Notes under the pieces: model-generated
Told to the model about the DNA's origin: nothing
Seen by the model: the letters and a program-made list of their open reading frames with translations, nothing else
The model's database searches: none
Shown here: positions 36,376 to 46,122 of the stretch, piece after piece
Position numbering within the stretch: position 1 is the stretch's first letter
How the letters are laid out: every line of letters starts with the position of its first letter
Translations under genes and position numbers: made by a program
Assembly (NCBI RefSeq): GCF_000237925.1
Contig: NW_017386050.1
Span: 620,001 to 684,000, forward strand
Length of the DNA: 64,000 nt
From: Schistosoma mansoni
Lineage: Eukaryota; Platyhelminthes; Trematoda; Strigeidida; Schistosomatidae
Direction of reading: 5' to 3'

Positions 36376-39300
36376 GATCACATACCTACAAACATGGATG
36401 CAAATATAATGAACAAATAGTAATCTGTGAGGATTCCAAGTTATCTGGAATGATTGATCCAAAACGCATTCGATTTATATTGAAAGTAGAAATCAGTTGA
36501 AAATATAAATTTGAGAATGTAGGTGTTTCTAACCAATATCCTTCAAGTCTTTCTATCAATATTCATTACTGCATTGGCGTTCACAAAGTTTGTTGCTCCC
36601 CAGTGATCCAATTGTTTATTAATCCCACTTCAGTTTTAAACCCTTTGTAAAGCTTGATAAGAAGTTTTGGTTTTCTTGTATTTTGAGGTAAGTGTAGTAA
36701 ATTCGTATAAGACAAGGTATTCATCATCATATATCTGGAATTCATTTGGTAGGCTTATTTGGGACATTTCACATACGTATAGAGTACACACATACGTTGT
36801 GCATTATTATGTTTAAATGGGTTGAGTTAAATGATAAATTCATTAATATTCTTACGGGTATATAAAACATAATAAGGAAATATCGTGAATACCACAAATT
36901 CGGTATGAATAACATTGAAGACATTTCAGTTTCATTGATTTTTCGTGTAATTTCAGATGGGTTTATGGAAAGAATATCGAACAAAATAATGTTTCACATA
37001 ATAGTCTATCCTTTAATATATAATTGAATGACAGTGAATTATTGGGCTATTCAACTATGTGTACATGTCATCAGGATTTATACGTTTTGACCCATATCAC
37101 GCTGTTTGATGTTTTGTCTACTATATTTCCCAAATAGGTTTTATTTATATTACAGTATCAATTTTGACACTTTATAATTTACATTACAGTGTTATTTCGA
37201 TGGGTGAAACCATTGCAATTTTCTTTATTCAGAGATTTCCACATTTGAAATATCTCACGGATTTCCTTTACTTACTATTCGTAAGTTGTATTTGATAGTA
37301 ATGGATGAATGTGTCTAAACATTTTGTGAACAACAATATAAACTCGATTTGTATTACTGGATCCCAATAAGATGCCACATCATTATGTTAGTCGTCACAT
37401 AAACTTGAATATTCTGTGGATGTGAAAAATGAGTAATTGAGGTTGTTAGATATTGACAAACATGTATTGTGTTGAGATGGTGGAGAAGATTTGTAGCTCA
37501 GGTGGGTGATTTTGATGACATTATCATCAAACATCGTATATGAAATGTGTGCTGTCTGATCAATGATTCACTCCTAACACGATGACTGACGAGGTGGATA
37601 CGGGAATATTCTCTGTTTACATGAATGTAGACTGGTGTTTTTGGTTGATAATAGTGTGTTTAGAGTCTGTCAGTAACTTTTTCATACGAGCAAAATTTAT
37701 GAATGCTTTATCATCCGTCAAAGCTTCACTCAAACATCCAATCTACTTGATAGAGTTGTGACTGATGATGAATTATGGTTACAAGAGAATGATATCGATT
37801 CAGAATTGTGAAGATGTTTTGAATGATGTAGACAGAGATCAGAGAAATTTATTAACTAAAATGTCGAATACTCAAATCTGATTATGAGCATGTACTGTTA
37901 AGTTAATTCAGTACAGGTTTTATGTCTTTTATCCAGTAATTTATTAGATAGAGCATTTATTTACAGTCATTCAGTCCGTAAACTTTTGTAGCTTGTTCTA
38001 CCATCTAATTAATTATTGCATAAAGATGATTTTCCCATTTTACGGTACTTTATCACAAATGTTCTGTTAAATAAAACAGATTTTAATAGGTGGTTTCATT
38101 GGTATAAAAGTTATTTGTGCAAACCTCTTTTCAAATTGATTACCAGACTTTCAGTTTCGCTGGAGTGATAGCATTTCTTTCAATCTACGTGGAAGGAATG
38201 TTCATATTTATCAGTTGGATTTTGACCATCATTCTATCAGTGTTATTGTTTTTAGTTGGAATAAATATTGAACGTGATTTGGTCAGTTATTTTAGGTGGT
38301 TTATGATCTACATCGCTTCCATCATTCTTGTCATATTGATACTGTTGATCCCATGGAGTATTAATGTTACTGCAGTGAGTTTTGTTTAGCTTATATTTTA
38401 GTAGAATATATGACGATTGTGGTTTTATGGCGTATTCTAAACCAGTGTTATATATCTCATGATAAATGTCAATGAGCTTTAAATACACACCAAAAGCAAA
38501 CATGTTCACTATTATACATGATTCACTATATGATCATCGGCGTACGTACGATAAACTCCATTACTGTCTCACCATTGTTGAGATCCCATTTCACTTGGAT
38601 TGATCAGTAACTGAAATTGATTGTTAATCATTTGCGCATCTTGCAGTGCCTAGCATTTGTTGTGTATCAGTTATGTTTAGATAATATTTGCATTGTAGTG
38701 TTTAGTCACTATAAATGTGAGAATCCGATTGTTGAATTGAAGATAGTGGATAAGAGCATTTCTTTCAATATTGTTTATTCACAGATACACTTCTAGGTGA
38801 AAAATAGCTTTCTTAGTGATAGAGTAACAGAATATTATCGATAGTTTGCATGATTAATTAATTGTGTGATAGCGATTCTCAGAGTTGACATGGAAGTCAA
38901 TGTTTCAACATTTTAATCACTGGTTATTGTCAATGAACAAATAAGTTTCAAGCATCAGGGTTTAAATAATAGTGATTTACATCAAGACTGTAAAGTTATT
39001 CAAAGTCCGGTAAATTGGTATTGATGAGATGAATTATTGAGACCACAGGATTTCAGTTTGTAATTCACCGTTGACAAATCTTAATGATGATGAACTAAGT
39101 TGTAAATGTATTCAAAGAGAACAGCATAGGTAACAGTGTTAATCAAATGCAGATTCATTATTTAATCCTGTGAAACAAATAACGTTTAAACAAATAACGT
39201 TGTTATTCAGATACTTCCAGTTACGTGTAGTATGGATTGACTTGAAAACTGTCTTATCGAGTTCTAGTTCATCCTGTGCATTTACAATTTCTCTAGATTA

Positions 39301-40226
39301 AGTTTGATTTATCGTTACTCAAATATGAAAACAGACTCGTTGATGCTCACGCTCATACTGGTTATCATAAAATACTACATTCAGTCTCATTTTGATTCCG
39401 ACAATGTTGATTTTCCCACTAGTAAATAATTTAACTTTGAATTTCAGGTGATGTGGGCAATCGGTCCGCTTGTTTTAGCCATCATAATTCCTGTGAGTGA
39501 ATAATAGTAGTTTGAATGAAATGAACTTGCTGTCTATTCAACTTCCTTCAATACAAATCGATGATTTGAATAAGTTAAGATTAAACCATGTAATTTCAGT
39601 GAACTATAAACATGACAATGTCAATATATACTTTGAATCTGTTATGTTCTAAATGATTCATTATCCAAACTGTTCAACACGAAATATAGTGGTGTATTAG
39701 TCAGTAGTATGATGTAATCAACTGAAAATAATCATGAATTGTAGCGTAATCTTTAGACAAACTCATGAAATTAGAAACAAACTATTTCAGTTTATGGTTA
39801 GGTAACACACGAAGTAACTGATATTTTACTTCTTCTAGATCTCTGTAAATGATGTGGATTGACAAATACTAAAAAAGTGTACGAATAGATATTCAGATAG
39901 TGTTTACATCATAGATGTAACATCCATCAAATTTTGTAAACATATTTCACTTCCATAGAAGTTAGTTCATTCTTATTCAAAATCATTTGATATTAGATAA
40001 CACAATTCATAATAATAATAATAAGCTTTGAATGTTCTGAATTTGAATTTGTACAATGTTATTGTGATTTTAGGCTAGTTTAATTGAAGCTCAAATATTG
40101 TATGGAGGGAGAGAAATATACTACAGACGTGAAGATTTCATATTTGCATCGATGATTCATTTGTTCTTACTTACTTTCTCATATTCTGGATTTATTGTAA
40201 TGTTTCTCAACATTAACTTAACCTAA
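36376..40226 (+). CDS. TMBIM/Bax-inhibitor-like membrane protein, copy C (partial model)
   Basis: Exons on the plus strand: 36376-36485, 36523-36587, 36634-36687, 37190-37280, 38147-38374, 39448-39492 and 40074-40226 (stop TAA), about 248 residues without the start exon. Exon boundaries and phases match B, except that exon 3 has one codon more (FKPFVKLDKKFWFSCIL against DQVISLDKHYWIVIIL in A and B). Exon 1 differs from B by several substitutions but no indel (KHGCKYNEQIVICEDSKLSG), which supports real coding sequence. The exon 2 donor is GTTTGT, weaker than GTATGT in A and B. The C-terminal exon reads EAQILYGGREIYYRREDFIF, then the last TM. An SINE lies just downstream (40469). Its role is inferred only from the family: ER/Golgi membrane, calcium and stress control. 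Confidence 0.65.
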
Positions 40227-40468
40227 ATATATATGCAGTTTGTATTTTCAGACTGATGTTTCCTTTATGTAATTGTGTACTTTTTGATGATGCAGTAAAA
40301 CAACAACATTGAATATGACAATTTGTGTGATTGTTTCCTTGTTTGTTTTATTATTGTACGGGATTAAACACAATTGGATTCGAAAATATTCAGTTTTAAA
40401 TTAACTAATCATTGTGAGTTTGTTTTATTGACTGGGAGAGGGAGTTTCTGTAAACTATCCAGTTTGTA

Positions 40469-40751
40469 TTCATTTAGTATTGTTTGTTTGAATCTTCCCA
40501 TCGATGTGTTAGTACTGCAACTGGTCAGTCTCTTATTAGCATATGTGCATACTGTGCGTATTGCCTCGATATAGTCTTAATTCACTCAGTGGCCGAGTGG
40601 ATAACGCGATGGCGTTTGAAGCGAAAGGTACTGGGTTCGAGTCCCAGAGTGAACATCAACTCTGAAATGCAGGTACACCCAGCTGACGAATCCCAAATAG
40701 GATGAAACACGCTTCCTGGTTTCCACTGCTAGCCACTATCCATCTTTGCTT
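40469..40751 (+). mobile_element. Sm-alpha-like SINE with 15-bp target-site duplication
   Basis: It is flanked by ACTATCCAGTTTGTA at 40454-40468 and 40752-40766. The empty site is preserved, inverted, in segment B at 18971-18985. The body has the head (TTAGTATTGTTTGTTTGAAT), A box (TGGCCGAGTGG), B box (GGGTTCGAGTCCC), a hammerhead, and the tail GCCACTATCCATCTTTGCTT. Confidence 0.9.
40669..40729 (+). ncRNA. Hammerhead ribozyme of SINE
   Basis: Core CTGACGA and GAAA are intact. Stem II is A-TCC/GGA-T, where both members of the usual G-C pair have changed to A-U, preserving the pair. The outer stem I (GCAG/CTGC) is intact. Stem III and the cleavage triplet (CACGCTTC) differ from the CGCGCGTC consensus, which may weaken activity. 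Confidence 0.8.
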
Positions 40752-40920
40752 ACTATCCAGTTTGTAGTTTGCACAATGCACTGATGTTGAATAAGTAGTC
40801 ATGGAGAATGAGGACGTGATATATTAGTATCCTGTTGATTGTTTTATTAAATTGATTGAGAGAAATCGAATATACTATGAATTGCAAATGTCTTGACTGT
40901 TACATGGATTTCGTTCATTC

Positions 40921-42471
40921 CATCAATCTCAACATTTTTTGTTTTGAGAAGAATGTTTGCATAGTTATAAATGAGTCATAAATGAAAGAGAAACCTCTAT
41001 GAAAATTTATACCTGCCTCAATACTAATCGAAATAGTCACTTAAAATCGAAATTACTGAGAGGTTGTTTCGAGTTTCATTTGTTCTTACTTCTTACATTC
41101 TGAATTTAGCATTCTATTTTCCAACATTCAATTATCCTATATACATATTCATATAATTACATTTTGTGTTTTCAGCATAATGTTTCTATTAGTTATTGTT
41201 GTGTAATTGATGATTAAATACAAAAATGGAAAACATACCATTGAGGATTTCATTTTATACTTCATGTAGTTTGTATAATTAGCAAGATGTTGGTAATGTA
41301 TGTAATGAAGTTGAACATGATTGTAAAATATTCCGTGTTTTGTGTACTGTTAATTTTGAATCTCTTTTGATCACTGATATTTGATATTTATTGAAACTAT
41401 TCAACCTCTAATAGAGTTTACGGGAGACCAGTAAGTTCAGTAGCTTAACTTAATCTCATAGCTTACGTCACAGACTAATCTTGGTCAGATAAACACTGAA
41501 ATTCAAGAAGCACTGAACATTAGTTTCATCCTTATATATAAGGCTCCTCAGTGTTAATTACGAATCCAGGATCTATAAGTTTAGTGGCGAGCGCTTGACC
41601 TTCAAACTTCTAGGACAGTATCCAGTGATTTACGCGTTTAACTCTAGTCAGTTGGTTAAATTTCACGAGTAATATCGCGTTTCATTAGTGATGCTTCTTG
41701 TACGCCACGAAATAATGAAGGTCCGGAATGTGGACCCTGACTGAGTTGTGGATGGAATGCTGAAAAAGTCCATAACGGAGCGGAACACATGTCTAGCGCT
41801 ATCTTAATTTCAATGTTTGACTAAGATCAATTAACGGTGTGAACTATGATTTACAACACTTACTTTAGCTAGACAAACATTAAGAAAACAAAGAATATAA
41901 GATAACTTTTTTATCTCATTAACAGACATTTCAAAAGTGATTACCGTCGTTCAAAGTCTTTACTGAGGGCTCAAGGTAGTGCATTTTTAGTATTTAAGCA
42001 GTGAAGTGTATATTCTGATAGCTTTATATGATCTTTATTTCAAAAATGTACATAGTACAAAGTACACATCCATCTAAAGTGGTAAGCTTTTAAATTGAAG
42101 TTTATCATAAGCACAAAGAATAATGAAATCTATTTGTAAACAACTATATATATATGAAATAATAATAGTCATTTCTTAATCAATTCAGTTTATTGTGAGT
42201 AGATGTTTTGTATTAGTAACTGTGATTAGATAACTGCTTCTATTTATTATTAGCTTTATTCAATATACAATATAGAATTCTCAGCATAAAGTATTTCAGT
42301 GAGTTTCTGTTTCTTATTTCTTGATCAATGTTGACGATATATGTTAAGTGATCGCCAGTTAGTTATAAGCATTTCAGATGTTGACATCTAAATAATATTT
42401 ATTCTTTTCAATGTATATTGCCAGCCATCACGATGTCCTCGGTTGTACATTTTTGTAACTTGTACAGCGAA
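40921..42471. other. No gene recognised
   Basis: AT-rich sequence. On the minus strand at about 41640-41550 there is a tRNA-like block (GGTCAAGCGCTCGCC ... CCTGGATTCGTAATT) that may be another decayed SINE head. No exon-like structure. Confidence 0.4.
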
Positions 42472-42881
42472 AGGTCATAAACTTTTCACAAACGCACTTG
42501 AATACGTTATGCAATTAATTGACATAATGATTTGTTAAAACAAACAAGGATGCAGATACACTTAGTATTGTTTGTTTGAATCTTCCCATCGATGTGTTAG
42601 GACTGCAACTGGTCAGTCTCTAATTGGCATATGTGCATGCTGTGCGTATTGCCTTGATTCACAAGCATGATAAGCAAAGATGGATAGTGGTTAGCAGTGG
42701 AATCCAGGACGCGCGTTTCGTCCTATTTGGGACTCGTCAGCTGGATGTACCTGCATCTCATCGATGGGAAGATTCAAACAAACAATACTAAGTGTATCTG
42801 CATCCTTGTTTGTTTTAACAAATCATTATGTCAATTAATTGCATAACGTATTCAAGTGCGTTTGTGAAAAGTTTATGACCT
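42472..42881. repeat. Perfect 123-bp inverted repeat around an SINE, ending at a gap
   Basis: Arms 42472-42594 and 42759-42881 are exact reverse complements over both SINE sequence and unique-looking flank (AGGTCATAAACTTTTCAC ...). The centre holds SINE head and an inverted hammerhead tail. The second arm stops exactly where a 200-N gap begins. Confidence 0.85.
42694..42754 (-). ncRNA. Hammerhead ribozyme, consensus-like
   Basis: Read on the minus strand: outer stem I GCAG/CTGC, inner stem I TCCAG/CTGGA, core CTGACGA, stem II GTCC/GGAC, GAAA, stem III CGCGCG and cleavage site GTC. All conserved positions are intact, so this is the best candidate here for an active ribozyme. Confidence 0.9.
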
Positions 42882-43081
42882 NNNNNNNNNNNNNNNNNNN
42901 NNNNNNNNNNNNNNNNNNNNNNNNNNNNNNNNNNNNNNNNNNNNNNNNNNNNNNNNNNNNNNNNNNNNNNNNNNNNNNNNNNNNNNNNNNNNNNNNNNNN
43001 NNNNNNNNNNNNNNNNNNNNNNNNNNNNNNNNNNNNNNNNNNNNNNNNNNNNNNNNNNNNNNNNNNNNNNNNNNNNNNNNN
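42882..43081. other. Assembly gap (200 N)
   Basis: Exactly 200 N; left boundary of the redundant contig 43082-44373. Confidence 0.99.
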
Positions 43082-44373
43082 CTTCCAGGTTTTTCATGAT
43101 CCCAACTATAAAAATACTATAATATCCACAAAAACTTCTGATATCCAAATGAGCTGGGAAATTAGATTTTCTAGTGTCTAATGTCTCTCTGTAAGCCACT
43201 TCTTCAGAGAATTAATAAATAAACATACTACATTAACTTAATTTTACATAGTAAGAAGGAACAAAACAAAAATACTTATTGTGACCAGTTAAAACTCTGG
43301 TCAGTGTTACTTAGATGTGTATTTGTATGCACCTTAATTAGTGTGAAAAATGTGACCTTTGTGATATGGAAAGATAGAGTTGACTTTGTACGTAAGACAA
43401 TAATGTGAGATGTTAACAGAGTTAGGTAGGTGGATAGATGGACTAAGTAGGATATTTACTAAGGCTTTTTTTCCCATTGCGGCCAGTAGGATTTAGCAAT
43501 ACGTCGAAAGCTATAGCTGCTCACCCTATTTTGTGGCTGGAAAAGTCTTTTTGTAACATGACATTGACCTGGTCACCTTGACTAGTTTTGCTTGGTCGAA
43601 CTAATTATTTTTGCTTTGTTCCCTCGTACTATTTAAACCTGGATTCATCTAATGTCTATTTATTGATTCACTGAAGAAATGGCTTACAATAAGTCATGAA
43701 ATATTGAAAAGCTCAGTTTTTCTACTCATTAGGCTATTGCCGATATATTATGATCTACTCAAAACTCAATTTACAAGAAACTGACTAATTAAACCTTAGT
43801 AATGATATCTATCAACTTGGTTTGTTCATTTTTTGGTGCTGGCTGCTAAAGTTACTCATTTTGTAAAGTTATTAAAAACACCGAATAATTTAATTACATA
43901 TTTCATTCGTTGTACCAGTGATTTAGAACCTACTAAATAAAATTATGATTTTTAAATACGTTTTCATTTGATGTTAAAATCAGACCAAGCTCCATAATTT
44001 TCTCACTTCTAATGGTTATTGTTCGTGATATGCGTGCACGTTTCCCACTTAATTATGTCTTCCTGTTTCTAAATGTAAGTTTTCATTGTATTTAAATTGC
44101 ACATTGTGTTCATTCAGATATCCTACATTCTGTTTATTGTCAAATGATAAATAATATTAGGGTGAACTCATTGTTTTCAATGTTTATATAAAGTAATCTA
44201 TCTTTAAAGAGTCTTATTCGACAAGTGTTACCAAACAGTGATTAAATTCAAGCAGAGATGAATGGTGGTTAGCAGTGAAATCTGGAGTGCGTGTTTCATC
44301 CAATTCGGAACTCGTCAGCTGGGTGTACCTGCATCTCAGAGGTGATTTTCACCCCGGGACTCAAACCTAGTAC
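43082..44373 (+). repeat. Gap-bounded exact duplicate of 47783-49074
   Basis: This 1,292-bp contig lies between two 200-N gaps and reads base for base like 47783-49074 at every point I compared, ending inside SINE copies on both sides. It probably represents the same locus placed twice. Apart from the SINE pieces at its ends, I see no gene in it. Confidence 0.9.
44272..44332 (-). ncRNA. Hammerhead ribozyme, degenerate (first copy)
   Basis: Minus strand: core CTGACGA and GAAA are present, but inner stem I is broken (CCCAG facing CCAGA) and the cleavage triplet is CTC. It is part of an SINE fragment at 44248-44373 cut by the gap and is duplicated at 48973-49033. Confidence 0.75.
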
Positions 44374-44573
44374 NNNNNNNNNNNNNNNNNNNNNNNNNNN
44401 NNNNNNNNNNNNNNNNNNNNNNNNNNNNNNNNNNNNNNNNNNNNNNNNNNNNNNNNNNNNNNNNNNNNNNNNNNNNNNNNNNNNNNNNNNNNNNNNNNNN
44501 NNNNNNNNNNNNNNNNNNNNNNNNNNNNNNNNNNNNNNNNNNNNNNNNNNNNNNNNNNNNNNNNNNNNNNNNN
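44374..44573. other. Assembly gap (200 N)
   Basis: Exactly 200 N; right boundary of the redundant contig. Confidence 0.99.
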
Positions 44574-44576
44574 TGT

Positions 44577-44820
44577 AAGGCTAGATTCAAACAAACAATA
44601 CTAAGTGAATTTAAAATTCACCCCATCGCACAAGCAAGTGGCTATAAGGACTCAGTGGCCGAGTGGATAACGTGATGGCGTTTGAAGCGAAAGGTGTTGG
44701 GTTGGAGTCCCAGAGTGAACATCAACTCTAATGCAGGTACATCCAGCTGACGAGTCCCAAATAGGACGAAATGCGCATCCTGGATTCCACTGCTAGCCAC
44801 TATCCATCTTTGCTTATCAA
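44577..44820 (+). mobile_element. Sm-alpha-like SINE, left end at a gap
   Basis: Head (TTCAAACAAACAATACTAAG), A box (TGGCCGAGTGG), B-box-like GGGTTGGAGTCCC, hammerhead, and tail GCCACTATCCATCTTTGCTTA. The left target-site duplication cannot be seen because the gap is adjacent. Confidence 0.85.
44733..44793 (+). ncRNA. Hammerhead ribozyme with compensated stem III
   Basis: Core CTGACGA, stem II GTCC/GGAC and GAAA are intact. Stem III is TGCGCA in place of CGCGCG, a double change that keeps self-complementarity. The cleavage triplet is ATC, permitted by the NUH rule. Stem I (GCAG/CTGC and TCCAG/CTGGA) is intact. Likely active. Confidence 0.85.
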
Positions 44821-44904
44821 GGAAACAGATAATTTGTTGAAATATCTAGATGGTAGGAACAGATAACCCATATATTCAAGCAAGCTACCTTGTCCTTCCA
44901 CATG

Positions 44905-45440
44905 CATTATTTTATTTAAACACATAAATATTGGTACAAGGAGGTAGCAGATACATATGCGCCGCACAAATCTCATTTGATTTGTGTGAGGGCTGTGATA
45001 CTGCCTAGGTGCCCAAACCGAAGTAGGTGGTTTTCTTAGGGAGCCACACCCGGAGCCTTTGATCTAAAGGTCTGATCCACAAGGCAGTGGAGCATCGTAA
45101 GGAAATGCAGTTCCATGGTAGCCGGTGACCAACGATTGATTCGTACGCCATTTATTCCTTCAGGATACTGGAGCCCATATACACCATTGGTTTGCAATCA
45201 GGGTTTTCCAACTCCCCTTGGTAGACCCTCCGTGTTCACCAACCCGGTTAAAGCGCCGGACATTCGCTCTTCGTCCTCTCAATTTCGTAAAGAACACCCC
45301 AGACACGAGAAGACAGTGAGTAGGACTTCCCTGACAGACGCTATATACACGTGGCCATGTGAGAGCATTTCGAGAGAGAGAGAGCGGACTCTCCCCACTC
45401 TTGGCCATACCAGGGCATTTGGGGGCATAGATATACTTCA
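44905..45440 (-). mobile_element. GC-rich dispersed element, longest copy
   Basis: In reverse complement it matches the intronic insertions at 10897-11288 and 23073-23544. Shared blocks include ACGAAATTGAG, CCAATGGTG, GCAGTATCACAGCC and ATATTTATGTGTT. GC content is well above the neighbourhood. No convincing open frame continues through all copies, so it looks like a non-coding retroelement part or an SINE. Confidence 0.6.
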
Positions 45441-45544
45441 TACAAAACACTCAGAATATACAAATATATTACACTTTCATGTAACATATGACTTCATACA
45501 GACATTTAGAAGTGAATAATCAGTGCCAAAATACTTGAAACTAT

Positions 45545-45960
45545 TGATGTCTATCGTACCCTCCCCTTCCAGCCATATAGAATGGTGAAGCCTAGTAGGC
45601 CCTTCTGGAGAAGAGTGTTACATCGAAGCACGGCACAACTACCGGAGTGGGATAGCTGTTTCTGCACTGCTTTCGCAGAACCATTACATAACACTCACAC
45701 AGAACCTGTTTTTTGTTTTTATTTACGCAGACTCATTTTTATTTTACCACTCTTTGAACACTCAATAGTTATGCAATGACTCTTTGTAGCATTTTACAAT
45801 CGTTTTTTGGGGGGTATTGGTAGAGTGGTTGATTAGGCCAATCCCCACCACCCACGATTAACCGCTCACGTTAGTTCAGGGAAACAGTCCCATTATCCAG
45901 GAGGCACGACGAGGACGTGTGAGTAGGATTTTGCCCCCCTGATGTCTCTCGTGATTATTA
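45545..45960 (+). repeat. GC-richer repeat-like block, family unknown
   Basis: Composition differs from the flanks (TACCCTCCCCTTCCAGCC; AATCCCCACCACCCACG). It follows the preceding element closely. I did not find a second copy in the window, and no coding frame is evident. It is probably retroelement 3' material, which is an inference. Confidence 0.35.
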
Positions 45961-46122
45961 TAAATACTTTCTTTATAGACTAAATATTGTTCCTTATGAA
46001 TGAATGTTAATATCAACCAGTATTGTTACAATTACACAATATTCAATAGAAATATTTGACTGACCATTACTAAATATTAGTTTTCCTTATTAAATTGTAG
46101 ATTATTGGATCATTTCAACAGA

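Larger units (their letters stand above)
31800..40920 (+). repeat. Duplicated segment C, right arm of a large inverted repeat
   Basis: It is an inverted copy of B (26840-18790) and, between 31750 and 33370, of A (16000-14150). It is more diverged than A and B are from each other. C also has about 1.2 kb (33420-34620) without an obvious counterpart in A or B. It carries gene copy C and an Sm-alpha-like insertion. Confidence 0.85.

Noticed and set aside
36769-36984. Minus-strand frame (MFDILSINPSEITRK...) shared with 10655-10870
   Set aside because: It lies in the intron between exons 3 and 4 of the TMBIM-like gene and is antisense to it. The B counterpart has stops and indels.
38252-38509. 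Minus-strand frames antisense to exon 5 of A, B and C
   Set aside because: They are shadows of the membrane-coding exon. The exon's splice phases and TM pattern are on the other strand.
40586-40650. tRNA gene at the SINE head (A and B boxes present)
   Set aside because: The block is tRNA-like, but it is followed by a hammerhead body, repeated at several sites with target duplications, and the cloverleaf is not convincing. It is an SINE promoter.
45115-45519. 134-residue plus frame and its antisense 96-residue frame
   Set aside because: Both lie in the GC-rich dispersed element whose other copies do not keep either frame.
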